Counted from the first letter of the stretch, positions 42,329 through 51,679 are shown. The stretch: DNA of 64,000 nt from VRUE01 sp963702955 (GCA_963702955.1 OY969774.1:1798001-1862000); one strand, 5' to 3'. Notes: generated from the letters alone by a model not told the origin. Numbers and translations are program-made.

Positions 42329-42875
42329 CGCCCGGCAGGTCGTCGCGGGTGTCGAAGCGCAGGCCGGCGATCTGCATGTAGACGTGCTCGGCGTTGGCGT
42401 AGATCGTGATCCAGCGGCCGCTTCCGGGTAGCCCCCAGTCGGCGAGCTGGCCGGAGACCATCGTCACGTCGAGCATGCCGGCGCCGTGCAGCGCGAAGCC
42501 GACGGCGCCCGAGCAGTCGTAGCCCTGGCTGCTCCAGCCGAGGTGCCCGCCGCCCCAGACGTAGGGCCTGCCGTCGATCCGGTTGGCCGCGGCGATCGTC
42601 TCCTTCACCGCCGGCGGCGCGAAGGGCGGCGCCACCGCACGGCCGTCGACCAAAACCGCACCGCAGGTGGCGCTGGTTCTGACCTGACCGGGCAGCGCCG
42701 GATCGCAGCCGTTGACCCAGGGCAGCGAGGCCGACGCCGTCGCTGCGCCGGCGAGAGAGACCGCCAGCGCGACGGTCGCCGCCGCGGCGAGCGCCGTCGC
42801 CCGTGCTTTTCCTGCTCGTAGCGAGATTCCGAAAGGGTAGAGGGAACGGCGCGACCGACGGCCGGTCGCGCTCAG
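42255..42875 (-). CDS. secreted NlpC/P60-like cysteine peptidase, apparent CTG start
   Basis: A 206-residue exported protein. The peptidase core shows RPYVWGGGHLGWSSQGYDCS with catalytic Cys 121 and AEHVYMQIAG with His 164. These enzymes cut peptide stems of peptidoglycan. The frame upstream of the domain encodes a good signal peptide (RATALAAAATVALAVSLAGA, then ATASA), but between the upstream in-frame TGA and the mature part there is no ATG, GTG or TTG. The only sensible start is CTG 42875, which overlaps the MarR stop (CTGA) just as other genes here overlap with ATGA or GTGA. TTG 42653 would delete the signal peptide. Confidence 0.7.
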   Translation of the reverse strand: MSATGRRSRRSLYPFGISLRAGKARATALAAAATVALAVSLAGAATASASLPWVNGCDPALPGQVRTSATCGAVLVDGRAVAPPFAPPAVKETIAAANRIDGRPYVWGGGHLGWSSQGYDCSGAVGFALHGAGMLDVTMVSGQLADWGLPGSGRWITIYANAEHVYMQIAGLRFDTRDDLPGVSGPRWHEELAEGVDFAARHPAGL

Positions 42876-43312
42876 CTCTCAGCCAACCGGCGCAGGATCG
42901 TCGTCGCCCGCCCGAGCACCTCGCGCTCGGAGGGCGGCAGCTCCTCGATCGCCGAGACGAGCCAGCCGACCCGGTGGCGGCGGTCCTCGTTCAGCGTCGC
43001 GCGGCCCTGCTCGGTCAGCTCGACCAGCGCCCGCCGCCGGTCGTCGGGGTCGGGGCTGCGCCGGACGAGGCCGTCCGTCTCCAGGTCGCCGACCACCTGC
43101 GCCATCGACTGCGGCCGCACCCGCTCGACCGCGGCGAGGTCGCTGACGCTCTGCGGCCCCTCGCGGTCGAGCCGGCCGAGCACGGCGCCGTGCATCAGCG
43201 GGAAGCGGTGCTCGGCGCGCAGGCGGCGGACGAGCTGCCCCAGCACGACCCGCAGCTCGCTCGCCGTCCGCGTCACCTCGCTCTGCGTCGCTGTCTCGCT
43301 TTTCGCCGGCAT
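42872..43312 (-). CDS. MarR-family regulator
   Basis: A 146-residue winged-helix dimer. FPLMHGAVLGRLDREGPQSV, then SDLAAVERVRPQSMAQVVGD and LVRRSPDPDDRRRALVELTE (wing with the D-x-R-R-R motif), are standard MarR elements. It is divergent from the DHA2 exporter gene 58 bp away and probably represses it until a drug-like ligand binds. Its stop overlaps the start of the NlpC/P60 gene. Confidence 0.9.
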   Translation of the reverse strand: MPAKSETATQSEVTRTASELRVVLGQLVRRLRAEHRFPLMHGAVLGRLDREGPQSVSDLAAVERVRPQSMAQVVGDLETDGLVRRSPDPDDRRRALVELTEQGRATLNEDRRHRVGWLVSAIEELPPSEREVLGRATTILRRLAES

Positions 43313-43370
43313 TGCCCTCCCTGAAATAAGCTCAGTTAGCCTGCGCAGTCTACCTGTAGAATCCGGACGG

Positions 43371-45086
43371 ATGCAGGATCGCTACAAGTGGATCGCGCTC
43401 TCGAACACGACCCTGGCGGTGCTGCTGGCGACGCTCGACGCCTCGATCACGCTGATCGCGATGCCCGACATCTTCCGCGGCATCCACCTCGACCCGCTCG
43501 TCCCCGCCAACAGCTTCTACCTGCTGTGGATGATCCTCGGCTACCTGGTCGTCTCCAGCGTGCTGATCGTCAGCCTCGGCCGGCTCGGCGACATCTACGG
43601 CCGGGTCCGCATCTACAACCTCGGCTTCGTCATCTACACCGTCGCCTCGCTGCTGCTGACGATCGACTGGATGACCGGGCAGGCGGGCGCCACCTACCTG
43701 GTCGTCTTCCGCATCGTCCAGGGGGTCGGCGGCGCCTGCCTGCTGGCCAACGCGGCGGCGATCATCACCGACGCCTTCCCGGCCAACCAGCGCGGCATGG
43801 CGCTCGGGATCAACAACATCGTCGGCGTCAGCGGCATGTTCGTCGGCCTCGTGCTGGGCGGGCTGCTGGCGCCGATCGACTGGCGCCTCGTCTTCCTGAT
43901 CTCGGTCCCGGTCGGGCTCTTCGGCACCGTCTGGGCCTACCTCAAACTGGAGGAGCGCAGCAAGCCGCGCCCCGCCTCGATCGACTGGTGGGGCAACGTG
44001 ACCTTCGCCCTCGGCCTGATCCTGGTGATGGTCGCGGTCACCTACGGCATCCGCCCCTACGGCGGCTCGCCGACCGGCTGGGGCAGCCCCAAGGTGCTCG
44101 CCCTGCTGGCCGGCTCGGCGCTCTCGCTGGCGGCCTTCGCGGCGATCGAGCTGCGGGTCGCCGAGCCGATGTTCCGGCTGGCGCTGTTCCGCATCCGCGC
44201 CTTCACCTTCGGCACCCTCTCGACCTTCCTCGCGGCGGTCGCCCGCGGCGGCCTGCTGTTCATGCTGATCATCTGGCTGCAGGGCATCTGGCTGCCGCAG
44301 CACGGCTACGGCTTCACCGAAACGCCGCTCTGGGCGGGCATCTACATGCTGCCGCTGACCGTCGGGATCCTGATCGCCGGGCCGATCTCCGGCCTCCTCT
44401 CCGACCGCTTCGGCGCCCGCCCGTTCGCCACCGGCGGGATGGTCGGCGCGGCGCTCAGCTTCGCCATGCTGATGGCGCTGCCGACCGACTTCTCCTATTC
44501 GGTCTTCGCCGCGGTGCTGCTGTTCAACGGCATCTCGATGGGGATGTTCGCCGCGCCCAACCGGGCGGCGGTGATGAACAGCCTGCCGCCGGGCGACCGC
44601 GGCGCCGGCGGCGGCATGAACCAGACCTTCCAGAACTCGGCCCAGGTGCTCTCGGTCGGGATCTTCTTCACCCTGCTGATCGTCGGCCTCGCCTCCAGCC
44701 TGCCGGAGACGCTGTCCAGCGGCCTGCAGGCCCACGGCGTCTCCGCGGCCGCCGCCCACCGTGCCTCGCAGGCGGCGCCGATCTCGGTCCTCTTCGCCGC
44801 CTTCCTCGGCTACAACCCGGTCCAGCACCTGGTCGGGGCGCCGGCGCTGGCCGCGCTCCCCGCCCACGCCCACGCGGTCCTCACCGGCTCGGCCTTCTTC
44901 CCGCGGCTGATCTCCGGCCCGTTCCGCGACGGGCTCGACACCGCCTTCACCTTCGCCATCGTCGCCTGTCTCGTCGCCGCCGTCGCGTCGCTGATGCGCG
45001 GCGGGCGCTATCACTACGCCGAGGAGCCGGCGCAGCCGGACGCCCGCGGCCAAATCCCGGAACTGGAGGGACAACATGCAGGTTGA
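43371..45086 (+). CDS. DHA2-type (EmrB/QacA) MFS drug exporter
   Basis: A 571-residue proton antiporter of the 14-helix DHA2 family. LLATLDASITLIAMPDIFRG is motif D1 of the family, LGRLGDIYGRVRIYNLGFVI is motif A, and RIVQGVGGACLLANAAAIIT contains the helix-4 Arg and motif B. The second half has SDRFGARPFATGGMVGAAL. It exports amphipathic drugs. It is divergent from marR and its 3' end overlaps the MBL-fold gene by 11 bases. Confidence 0.9.
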   Translation: MQDRYKWIALSNTTLAVLLATLDASITLIAMPDIFRGIHLDPLVPANSFYLLWMILGYLVVSSVLIVSLGRLGDIYGRVRIYNLGFVIYTVASLLLTIDWMTGQAGATYLVVFRIVQGVGGACLLANAAAIITDAFPANQRGMALGINNIVGVSGMFVGLVLGGLLAPIDWRLVFLISVPVGLFGTVWAYLKLEERSKPRPASIDWWGNVTFALGLILVMVAVTYGIRPYGGSPTGWGSPKVLALLAGSALSLAAFAAIELRVAEPMFRLALFRIRAFTFGTLSTFLAAVARGGLLFMLIIWLQGIWLPQHGYGFTETPLWAGIYMLPLTVGILIAGPISGLLSDRFGARPFATGGMVGAALSFAMLMALPTDFSYSVFAAVLLFNGISMGMFAAPNRAAVMNSLPPGDRGAGGGMNQTFQNSAQVLSVGIFFTLLIVGLASSLPETLSSGLQAHGVSAAAAHRASQAAPISVLFAAFLGYNPVQHLVGAPALAALPAHAHAVLTGSAFFPRLISGPFRDGLDTAFTFAIVACLVAAVASLMRGGRYHYAEEPAQPDARGQIPELEGQHAG

Positions 45087-45744
45087 GTGGTTCGGACAGT
45101 CGGCCTTTTCCCTGAGCGGCCTGGAGGCGCGCGTCTTCATCGACCCGTTCGGCGACGTGTCGGGGCCGGCCGATCGCGGCATTCAGTTCGAATACCCGCC
45201 GATCGAGACCGCCGAAGTCGACGTCCTCTTCGTCACCCACGAGCACCTCGACCACAACGGGGTCGAGGTGGTGAAGGGCGATCCGGCGGTGCTGCGCTCG
45301 ACCGCCGGGCGGCTCGAGTCGCCGATCGGCGAGGTCGTCGCCGTCGCCTCCGAGCACGACGCGGCGGCCGGCACCGAACGGGGGCCGAACACGATCTTCG
45401 CCTTCGAGCTGGACGGCATCAGGATCGCCCACTTCGGCGACTTCGGCCAGACCGAGCTGCGCCCCGAGCAGGCGGCGGCGCTGATTGACCTGGACCTGAT
45501 CTTCCTGCCGGTCGGCGGCCCCCCGACGATCGGCGGCGAGCAGGCGGCGGCGATCGTCGGGGAACTGTCCCCCCGCTGGGTCGTGCCGATGCACTACCGC
45601 ACCCCGCGCGTCGGCTTCCTCGAGACCGCGACGCAGTTCCTCGACCTGATGCCGGCGGTCGAGCGCTACGCAGAGCCCCGCTTCGACACCGCCGACCTGC
45701 CCCCCGGCCCCGGCCCGGTCGCGGTGGTCCCGGCAGCGCCGTAG
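45076..45744 (+). CDS. MBL-fold metallo-hydrolase (UlaG-like)
   Basis: A 222-residue metallo-beta-lactamase-fold protein. WFGQSAFSLSGLEARVFIDP is the first strand pair, VTHEHLDHNGVEVV the H-x-H-x-D-H metal motif (here H-E-H-L-D-H), IAHFGDFGQTELRP the Asp ligand region and VVPMHYRTPRVGF the last His. It resembles the L-ascorbate-6-phosphate lactonase-like branch. A GGAGGG ribosome site precedes ATG 45076, inside the end of the exporter gene. Confidence 0.85.
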   Translation: MQVEWFGQSAFSLSGLEARVFIDPFGDVSGPADRGIQFEYPPIETAEVDVLFVTHEHLDHNGVEVVKGDPAVLRSTAGRLESPIGEVVAVASEHDAAAGTERGPNTIFAFELDGIRIAHFGDFGQTELRPEQAAALIDLDLIFLPVGGPPTIGGEQAAAIVGELSPRWVVPMHYRTPRVGFLETATQFLDLMPAVERYAEPRFDTADLPPGPGPVAVVPAAP

Positions 45745-45748
45745 CCGG

Positions 45749-46648
45749 CTACTCGCCGGCGTTGAACTCGACGATCGCGATGCCGAGCATGATCAGGCCG
45801 AGGATCGCGATCATGGCGACCTCGAGCGCGGCGGGCACGGCCCAGCCGAACCAGGTGATGGGAGGATTGAGGGTGCTTTCGGCGGCGGCGCTGAGGTCGA
45901 GCTGGGCGAAGACGAGGCTGCGCATCGGCGCGACCGCGTAGGTGAGCGGGTCGATGCGGTTGAGGAAGGCGAGCCAGGGAGGCAGGTCGCCGACCGGGAA
46001 GAGCGCGCCGGAGATGAAGAACATCGGCATCACGATCATCTGCATCAGCCCCATGAAGGACTGCATCTGGGTCACCCGGGCGGCGACCATGACGCCGAAG
46101 GCGGTGATGCTGAAGGCGAGCAGGAGCTGCAGCGCGAAGATGCCGAGGATCATCGCCGGGTCGTAGGGGACGCCGACCGTTCCCGCCAGGCAGAGCAGGA
46201 TCACACCCTGCAGGCTGGCGACGGTGGCGCCGCCGATGCACTTGCCGATCACGATCGAGCTGCGGCGGATCGGCGCCACCATCATCTCCCGCAGGAAGCC
46301 GAACTCGCGGTCCCAGACGATCGAGGCGGCCGAGAACATCGCCGTGAACATCACCGAGATGCAGAGCACGCCCGGGTAGATGAAGGTCTTCAGGTTGACC
46401 CCGTGGGTGCTGGCGGAGGAGAGCTGCTGCAGGCCGGAGCCGAGCACGAAGAGGAACAGCAGCGGCTGGACCAGCGAGGTGACGATCCGCATCCGGTCTT
46501 TGGAGAAGCGGATCAGCTCGCGCCGCCAGACGATCTTGATCGCCCGCAGCTCGCTGCGGAAGCTGCGGGCCGGCACGCGGACCCGGGCGACCTCGTGCCG
46601 CGGCGGCGGCGGTCCGGTCGCGGCGGGGACCTCGGTCCGGGTGCTCAT
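45749..46648 (-). CDS. ABC-2 type exporter permease
   Basis: A 299-residue permease with six membrane segments. ELRAIKIVWRRELIRFSKDR leads into the membrane, FGFLREMMVAPIRRSSIVIG is the conserved coupling segment, and FFISGALFPVGDLPPWLAFL the typical fifth-segment signature (F-x-S-G-x-x-F-P) of DrrB/NodJ-like permeases. ATG 46648 overlaps the stop of the ATPase gene (ATGA). It forms one exporter with it. Confidence 0.9.
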   Translation of the reverse strand: MSTRTEVPAATGPPPPRHEVARVRVPARSFRSELRAIKIVWRRELIRFSKDRMRIVTSLVQPLLFLFVLGSGLQQLSSASTHGVNLKTFIYPGVLCISVMFTAMFSAASIVWDREFGFLREMMVAPIRRSSIVIGKCIGGATVASLQGVILLCLAGTVGVPYDPAMILGIFALQLLLAFSITAFGVMVAARVTQMQSFMGLMQMIVMPMFFISGALFPVGDLPPWLAFLNRIDPLTYAVAPMRSLVFAQLDLSAAAESTLNPPITWFGWAVPAALEVAMIAILGLIMLGIAIVEFNAGE

Positions 46649-47655
46649 CGTTTGCCCGCCATCATCTGCATCGCCACCCGGTTCGCGGCTTTGTCGCCGG
46701 ACTCCTCGGCGTCGCGGATCGTCGTCCCGGTGTAGGACATGAAGACGTCGTCGAGGGTCGGGCGGGCGACGCTGACCGACTTGATCGGCATCCCCAGCTC
46801 GGCGAACAGGCGCGGCACGAACTCCTCGCCGCCGGGCACGGCGAAGGTCACCGCCCCCTCGGAGATCGTCGCCTCGATCTCGAAGCCGATCCGCAGCGCC
46901 TCGATCGCCGCCGCGTCGTCGTCGACCTCGATCCGCACCCGGTCGGCGCCGACCTGCTCCTTCAGCGCCTCCGGCGTGTCGAGGGCGACGATCTCGCCGT
47001 TGTCCATGATCGCGATCCGGCCACAGAACTCGGCCTCGTCCATGTAGTGGGTGGTCATGAAGATCGTGATCTCCTCGCGCTCCTGGAGCTGGCGGATGTA
47101 GCCCCAGATCGAGCTGCGGGTCTGCGGGTCGAGGCCGATCGTCGGCTCGTCGAGGAAGAGGACGCGCGGCGAGTGCATCAGGCCGCGGGCGATCTCCAGC
47201 CGCCGCCGCATGCCGCCGGAGAAGGTCATCACCTGGTTGCCGCGGCGCTCCCAGAGGCCGACCATCTCCATCACCTGGCGCATCCGCGGCGCGACCAGCG
47301 AGCGCTCGACCCCGTACAGCTCGGCGTGCAGGCGCAGGTTCTGCTCGGCGGTCAGGTAGCCGTCCAGGGTCGGGTCCTGGAAGACGAGGCCGATGTGGCG
47401 GCGGACTTCGTCGCGTTCGGAGACGATGTCGTGGCCGGCGACCGAGGCGCTGCCGGCGCTCGGCTTGCTCAGCGTGCAGAGCATGTTGATCGTCGTCGTC
47501 TTGCCGGCCCCGTTGGGCCCGAGGAAGCCGAACACCTCGCCGCTCGCGACCTCGAAGCTGACGCCGCGCACCGCTTCGATCTCGCCGAAGGACTTGCGCA
47601 GGCCGGAGACCGAGATCGCCGTTCCCGCGTCGTGCTGTCCGCCGCCGGCCTCCAT
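46645..47655 (-). CDS. ABC exporter ATP-binding protein (DrrA-like)
   Basis: A 336-residue ATPase: Walker A GPNGAGKTTT, Q-loop VFQDPTLDGYL, signature FSGGMRRRLEIARGL, Walker B VLFLDEPTIGLD and switch His in TTHYMDEAEF. The C-terminal 80 residues (VTFAVPGGEEFVPRLFAELG) are the DUF4162-type extension of DrrA exporters, which move drugs or polyketides. ATG 47655 was chosen; the open frame continues upstream through the CHAD gene but as a shadow. Confidence 0.92.
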   Translation of the reverse strand: MEAGGGQHDAGTAISVSGLRKSFGEIEAVRGVSFEVASGEVFGFLGPNGAGKTTTINMLCTLSKPSAGSASVAGHDIVSERDEVRRHIGLVFQDPTLDGYLTAEQNLRLHAELYGVERSLVAPRMRQVMEMVGLWERRGNQVMTFSGGMRRRLEIARGLMHSPRVLFLDEPTIGLDPQTRSSIWGYIRQLQEREEITIFMTTHYMDEAEFCGRIAIMDNGEIVALDTPEALKEQVGADRVRIEVDDDAAAIEALRIGFEIEATISEGAVTFAVPGGEEFVPRLFAELGMPIKSVSVARPTLDDVFMSYTGTTIRDAEESGDKAANRVAMQMMAGKR

Positions 47656-47660
47656 CGCTC

Positions 47661-48581
47661 TCAATTGCCCTTTCTCCACCGCTTCCAACCTTTGCGCATC
47701 CGGCGCATGAACGCCTTCGTCCGCTTCGCGTAGAGCGCCTCGCCCCGTTCGAGGGCCGCGGCGGCCAGCTCGTCCTGGCGCTGCTCGATCGCCTCGACGA
47801 GGGCGGGGCGGCGGGGAGTCGGCAGCTCGCGGCCGAAGAGGTCTTCGCGGAGGACGGTGAGGTCGTGGTGCTCGCCGAGCGTGTCGGCCAGCTCGTCCGC
47901 CCCCTCGACGGCATCGGCGAGCGACCCCGGCAGCGCCTCTTCGAGGATGCGCAGGTGGTACCAGAGGTCCTTGGCCCGTTTGCGCCACTCGTGCAGGTTC
48001 TCGCCGACCGGGTTCGCGGCGGCGCGGCGCATCGCCCGGCGGCCGCGGCGGTAGGAGCCGCCGATCCCGGGCTCGAACAGCTTCCAGGAGTCGGTCCGCA
48101 GCGGCCAGGCGCCGATCCGGCCGCGACCGGCTTCGACGGCGTTGCGAGCGATCGCGATCGAGGCGCCCCCGTGGGCGTCGGCGACCGCCCGCTCCCGCTC
48201 GGCCTCGAGCTCCACGCGCCACTCGCCGGTCGCCTCCGGGGTGAGCCGCTCGGGGAAGCGCTCGCCGAGGGCCGCCAGCGTCTCCAGCTTGACCTCGGCG
48301 TCGCGGGTCGCCGAGAGCTGGCGGCCGGCGTCGCGGTAGCGGACGTTTTCGGCCCGGTAGAGGTCGTCGCCGAGCTCGCGCCGCAGCAGCCGCACCGCCG
48401 CCCGCAGCTTCTTCAGGTCCTTGCGGGCGCCGTGGATCGGGGCGGCGGGGTCGTCGGCGCGCTCGGCCTCCCGCAACCGCTCCAGCGCGCTGTCGGCGCG
48501 GGCCAGGGCGATCCGCCGCATGCCCTCGCTCGCCCGCTCCCCCGCCCGTAGCCGGTAAACACGGTCGCTTGCAGGAGACAT
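47661..48581 (-). CDS. CHAD-domain protein
   Basis: A 306-residue alpha-helical protein with two CHAD half-repeats: IHGARKDLKKLRAAVRLLRR with YRDAGRQLSATRDAEVKLE, and LHEWRKRAKDLWYHLRILEE with LADTLGEHHDLTVLREDLFG. The basic H-x3-R/K-K surfaces bind polyphosphate. Such proteins attach to polyphosphate granules. It is followed after five bases by the ABC ATPase gene on the same strand. Confidence 0.9.
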   Translation of the reverse strand: MSPASDRVYRLRAGERASEGMRRIALARADSALERLREAERADDPAAPIHGARKDLKKLRAAVRLLRRELGDDLYRAENVRYRDAGRQLSATRDAEVKLETLAALGERFPERLTPEATGEWRVELEAERERAVADAHGGASIAIARNAVEAGRGRIGAWPLRTDSWKLFEPGIGGSYRRGRRAMRRAAANPVGENLHEWRKRAKDLWYHLRILEEALPGSLADAVEGADELADTLGEHHDLTVLREDLFGRELPTPRRPALVEAIEQRQDELAAAALERGEALYAKRTKAFMRRMRKGWKRWRKGN

Positions 48582-48727
48582 GAGGCGGATCGTAGAGCCC
48601 TGCGGCTGCTACGGTGGTCGGGTCAACCGGCACCGATGCCGATCGAGAGGTTCCGTTCCCTCCGTGTGCTGCTTAGCGCTTTGGGGTCGCTGGATCTCCC
48701 CTAAGTCGCTCGAAAAGGAGCCACATC

Positions 48728-49834
48728 ATCAAGTCGTTTGCCGATATCGGCATCTCCAACCCTGTCGTGCGCGCACTCTCGCAGCGCGGCATCTCACAAC
48801 CCTTCCCGATCCAGCAGATGGTGATCCGCGACGCGCTCGCCGGCCACGACCTGCTCGTCCAGGCGCCCACCGGGTCCGGCAAGACGTTCGCCTTCGGCCT
48901 GCCGCTGGTCAACCGGGTCGAGCCCGGCGCCAAGGGCACCTCGGCGCTGGTCCTCGCCCCGACCCGCGAGCTGGCCAGCCAGATCGTCGACGAGCTCGAC
49001 TCGGTCGCCCGCGCCCGCCGGCTCAGCATCGCCGCCGTTTACGGCGGCGTCGGCTTCGGCAAGCAGAGCGCCGCCGCGCGGCGCGCCGACATCCTCGTCG
49101 CCACCCCGGGCCGGCTCGAGGACCTGATCGCGCGCGGCGTCGTCTCGCTGAAGCGGGTCCGCATCCTCGTCCTCGACGAGGCCGACCGGATGCTCGACAT
49201 GGGCTTCAAGCCCGCGGTCGACAGGATCGTCCGCCAGACCCCCGACGAGCGCCAGACCCTGTTCTTCTCGGCGACCCTGGAGGGCGCCATCGGCAAGCTC
49301 GCCGCCGGCTACACCCGCGACCCGCGGCGCCACACCCAGGCGCCGACCGAGGCCGAGGAGCGCGACATCGAGCACCGCTTCCTCCACGTCGACTCGCCGA
49401 GCGCCAAGCTCGACCATCTGGTCGAGCAGCTCAGCGAAGACGAGGACGACCGCACGCTGGTCTTCGTCCGCACCAAGCGCGGCGCCGACCGGCTGGTCAA
49501 ACGGCTGCGCAAACACCGGGTCGAGGCGGTCGCGATGCACGGCGACAAAAGTCAGGGCCAGCGCGAACGCGCGCTCGCCCGCTTCGAGGACGGCCAGGTC
49601 GGCGTCCTCGTCGCGACCGACGTCGCCGCCCGCGGGATCGACGTCGCCGACATCACCCACGTCGTCAACTTCGACGTCCCCGGCGACCGCGACGCCTACG
49701 TGCACCGGATCGGCCGCACCGGCCGGGCCGGGCGCACCGGCACCGGGATCAGCTTCGTGCTCGGCGACCAGGCGAAGGAGATGCGCAAGATCGCCCGCGA
49801 CCTCGGCCTCGCCGGAGAGTTCGACCGGCGCTAG
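48728..49834 (+). CDS. DEAD-box RNA helicase, apparent ATC start
   Basis: A helicase of about 368 residues with all motifs: Q-motif (QPFPIQQMVI), I (APTGSGKT), Ia (APTRELAS), II (VLDEADRMLDMG), III (FFSATL), V (ATDVAARGIDVA) and VI (HRIGRTGRAGR). The N-terminal SFADIGISNPVVRALSQRGI, part of the conserved Q-motif region, is in frame upstream of the first standard start (GTG 48767). The only codons that could start it are ATC 48725 or ATC 48728, four and seven bases after a strong AAAAGGAG. An in-frame TAG lies at about 48674. Starting at GTG 48767 would remove the conserved Phe. It unwinds RNA, probably in ribosome assembly or RNA decay. Confidence 0.85.
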   Translation: MKSFADIGISNPVVRALSQRGISQPFPIQQMVIRDALAGHDLLVQAPTGSGKTFAFGLPLVNRVEPGAKGTSALVLAPTRELASQIVDELDSVARARRLSIAAVYGGVGFGKQSAAARRADILVATPGRLEDLIARGVVSLKRVRILVLDEADRMLDMGFKPAVDRIVRQTPDERQTLFFSATLEGAIGKLAAGYTRDPRRHTQAPTEAEERDIEHRFLHVDSPSAKLDHLVEQLSEDEDDRTLVFVRTKRGADRLVKRLRKHRVEAVAMHGDKSQGQRERALARFEDGQVGVLVATDVAARGIDVADITHVVNFDVPGDRDAYVHRIGRTGRAGRTGTGISFVLGDQAKEMRKIARDLGLAGEFDRR

Positions 49835-49853
49835 GCGGAGGGGGCAAGCGACC

Positions 49854-50711
49854 GTGGAGATCGGCATCGCACTGGCTCTGGTCGCGGGACTGATGACCAA
49901 CCTCGCGGCGCTGCTCAAGCACCGCGGCTGCCACCGGGTCGAGCCGGTCCGCATCCGGCAGCCGCTGCGCAGCGCCCGCACACTCGCCGGCTCGCGCTGG
50001 TTCGCCGCCGGCTGGGGGCTCGCCGCGATCGCCTGGCTGGTCCACGTCGCCGCCCTCTCGCTGGCGCCGATCTCGCTCGTCCAGGCGGTGCTCGCCGGCG
50101 GCGCGGTGACGATCGCGGTGATGTCGCAGCAGTTCTTCGGCGACCCGGTCGAGCGGCGCCAGTGGCTGGCGCTGGTGCTCGGCGGCTGCGGCCTCGTCCT
50201 GCTGGCGCTGACCCTGCCGCACTTCCACGGCAGCCACTCCGAATTCTCGACCGCCGGCATCCTCGGCTTCGAGGGCGGCCTCGTCCTGCTCGCCTGCGGC
50301 CTGGCGCTGGGCCATCGCTCCGAGCGACTCGCCGCCCGCCGCGGCATCCTGCTCGCCGCGCTCGCCGGGATCCTCTTCGCCCTGGCAGGGATCGCGATCA
50401 AGGGACTGACCGCGGCCGACGGCACCTCGCTCGCGATCGTCGCCCCCTGGGTGGCGCTGACGCTCGTCTGCGGCGTCCTCGCCCAGTACTCGGCGGTCGC
50501 CGCCCTGCAGCGCGGCGGCGCGATCGAGACGATCGGCCTGATGGGCCTGGTCGCCAACGCGACCCAGATCGCCGGCGGCGTGCTCGTCTTCGGCGACCCG
50601 CTCTCGCCGACCCCGCTCGGCATCGCCCTGCAGGCGACCGCCTTCGCGATGGTCTGCCTCTCGGCGCTGCTGATGCCCGCCCGCCGGGTCGCGGCGGCGC
50701 TGCCCGCCTGA
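49854..50711 (+). CDS. DMT/EamA-like membrane transporter
   Basis: A 285-residue membrane protein with about nine or ten segments and two-fold pseudo-symmetry, of the drug/metabolite transporter type (ALSLAPISLVQAVLAGGAVT and ALQRGGAIETIGLMGLVANA are equivalent positions of the two halves). GTG 49854, 19 bp after the helicase stop. The substrate is unknown. Confidence 0.7.
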   Translation: MEIGIALALVAGLMTNLAALLKHRGCHRVEPVRIRQPLRSARTLAGSRWFAAGWGLAAIAWLVHVAALSLAPISLVQAVLAGGAVTIAVMSQQFFGDPVERRQWLALVLGGCGLVLLALTLPHFHGSHSEFSTAGILGFEGGLVLLACGLALGHRSERLAARRGILLAALAGILFALAGIAIKGLTAADGTSLAIVAPWVALTLVCGVLAQYSAVAALQRGGAIETIGLMGLVANATQIAGGVLVFGDPLSPTPLGIALQATAFAMVCLSALLMPARRVAAALPA

Positions 50712-50758
50712 GCCGAACGGACCTGTCCGCGCAGCACGCGGCGCGCTAACGTCAACCG

Positions 50759-51679
50759 ATGCCGTCGCCCTCATGGCCATCCGCTTCCTATGGAGACTGG
50801 GCCGCGAGCTGCGACACGCTCCACGCCCACACCCAGGTGCTGGGCAAGCTGGCCGCCGAGCTGGCGCCGGCCGAGCCGCAGCTCCAGCACGCCGCCCTGC
50901 GGCTCACCGCGCGCGGCTGGGAGACGGCGCTGCTGCCGGCGCCCGACGGCTCCGGCGCGCTGGTCGTCGCGCTCGACCTGCGCACGCACGAGGCGGTCGT
51001 CGAGCTGAGCGACGGGCGGACCGGGCGGCTGCCGCTGACCCCGCACCGCGCGGTCGGCGAGGTGACGCGGGAGCTGCTGTCGACACTGAGCGATCTGGTC
51101 GGCCCGGTCGAGATCGACCCGACCCCGCAGGAGGTGCCGTGGAGCGTGCCGCTCGACGCCGACGCCGAACACGCGACCTATGAGCCGGAAGCGGTCGCCT
51201 CCTACTTCGCCGCGGCGAGCCGGGCGGCGCTTGTCCTCGCCGCCTTCCGGGCGCCCTACCGCGGCCGCTCGACCCCGGTCAACGCTTGGTGGGGCTCCTT
51301 CGACCTCGCGGTCAACCTCTTCTCCGGCGGGCCGGCCGAGCCGCCCTCCGGCGATTTCATCATGCGCAACGCGATGGACTCGCAGGAGGTCGCGGTCGGC
51401 TGGTGGCCGGGCGACCCGCGCTACCCGAAGGCGGCCTTCTACGCCTACGCGCACCCGGCGCCGGACGGATTCGAGGGCGCCGACCTCGCACCCGGGGCAC
51501 GCTGGGACGGCGAGCTGGGCGAGTACGTGCTCGACTGGGACGAGGTGCGGGCCGCCGCGGACCCGCACGCCCACGCGCTCGAGTTCGCCCGCTCCGCCTT
51601 CCGCCACGCCTGCCTGGTCTGCGGTTGGGACGAGGGCCTCGCCGCCAGCGCCGAGGGCACGCCGCCGCCGGTCGTCTAG
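50759..51679 (+). CDS. DUF5996 family protein
   Basis: A 306-residue soluble protein. DTLHAHTQVLGKLAAELAPA at the start, TARGWETALLPAPDGSGALV, and especially RGRSTPVNAWWGSFDLAVNL followed by FSGGPAEPP match the DUF5996 family. The C-terminus (AFYAYAHPAPDGFEGADLAP) completes it. No function has been assigned to the family as far as I know. It looks like a complete single gene. Confidence 0.75.
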   Translation: MPSPSWPSASYGDWAASCDTLHAHTQVLGKLAAELAPAEPQLQHAALRLTARGWETALLPAPDGSGALVVALDLRTHEAVVELSDGRTGRLPLTPHRAVGEVTRELLSTLSDLVGPVEIDPTPQEVPWSVPLDADAEHATYEPEAVASYFAAASRAALVLAAFRAPYRGRSTPVNAWWGSFDLAVNLFSGGPAEPPSGDFIMRNAMDSQEVAVGWWPGDPRYPKAAFYAYAHPAPDGFEGADLAPGARWDGELGEYVLDWDEVRAAADPHAHALEFARSAFRHACLVCGWDEGLAASAEGTPPPVV

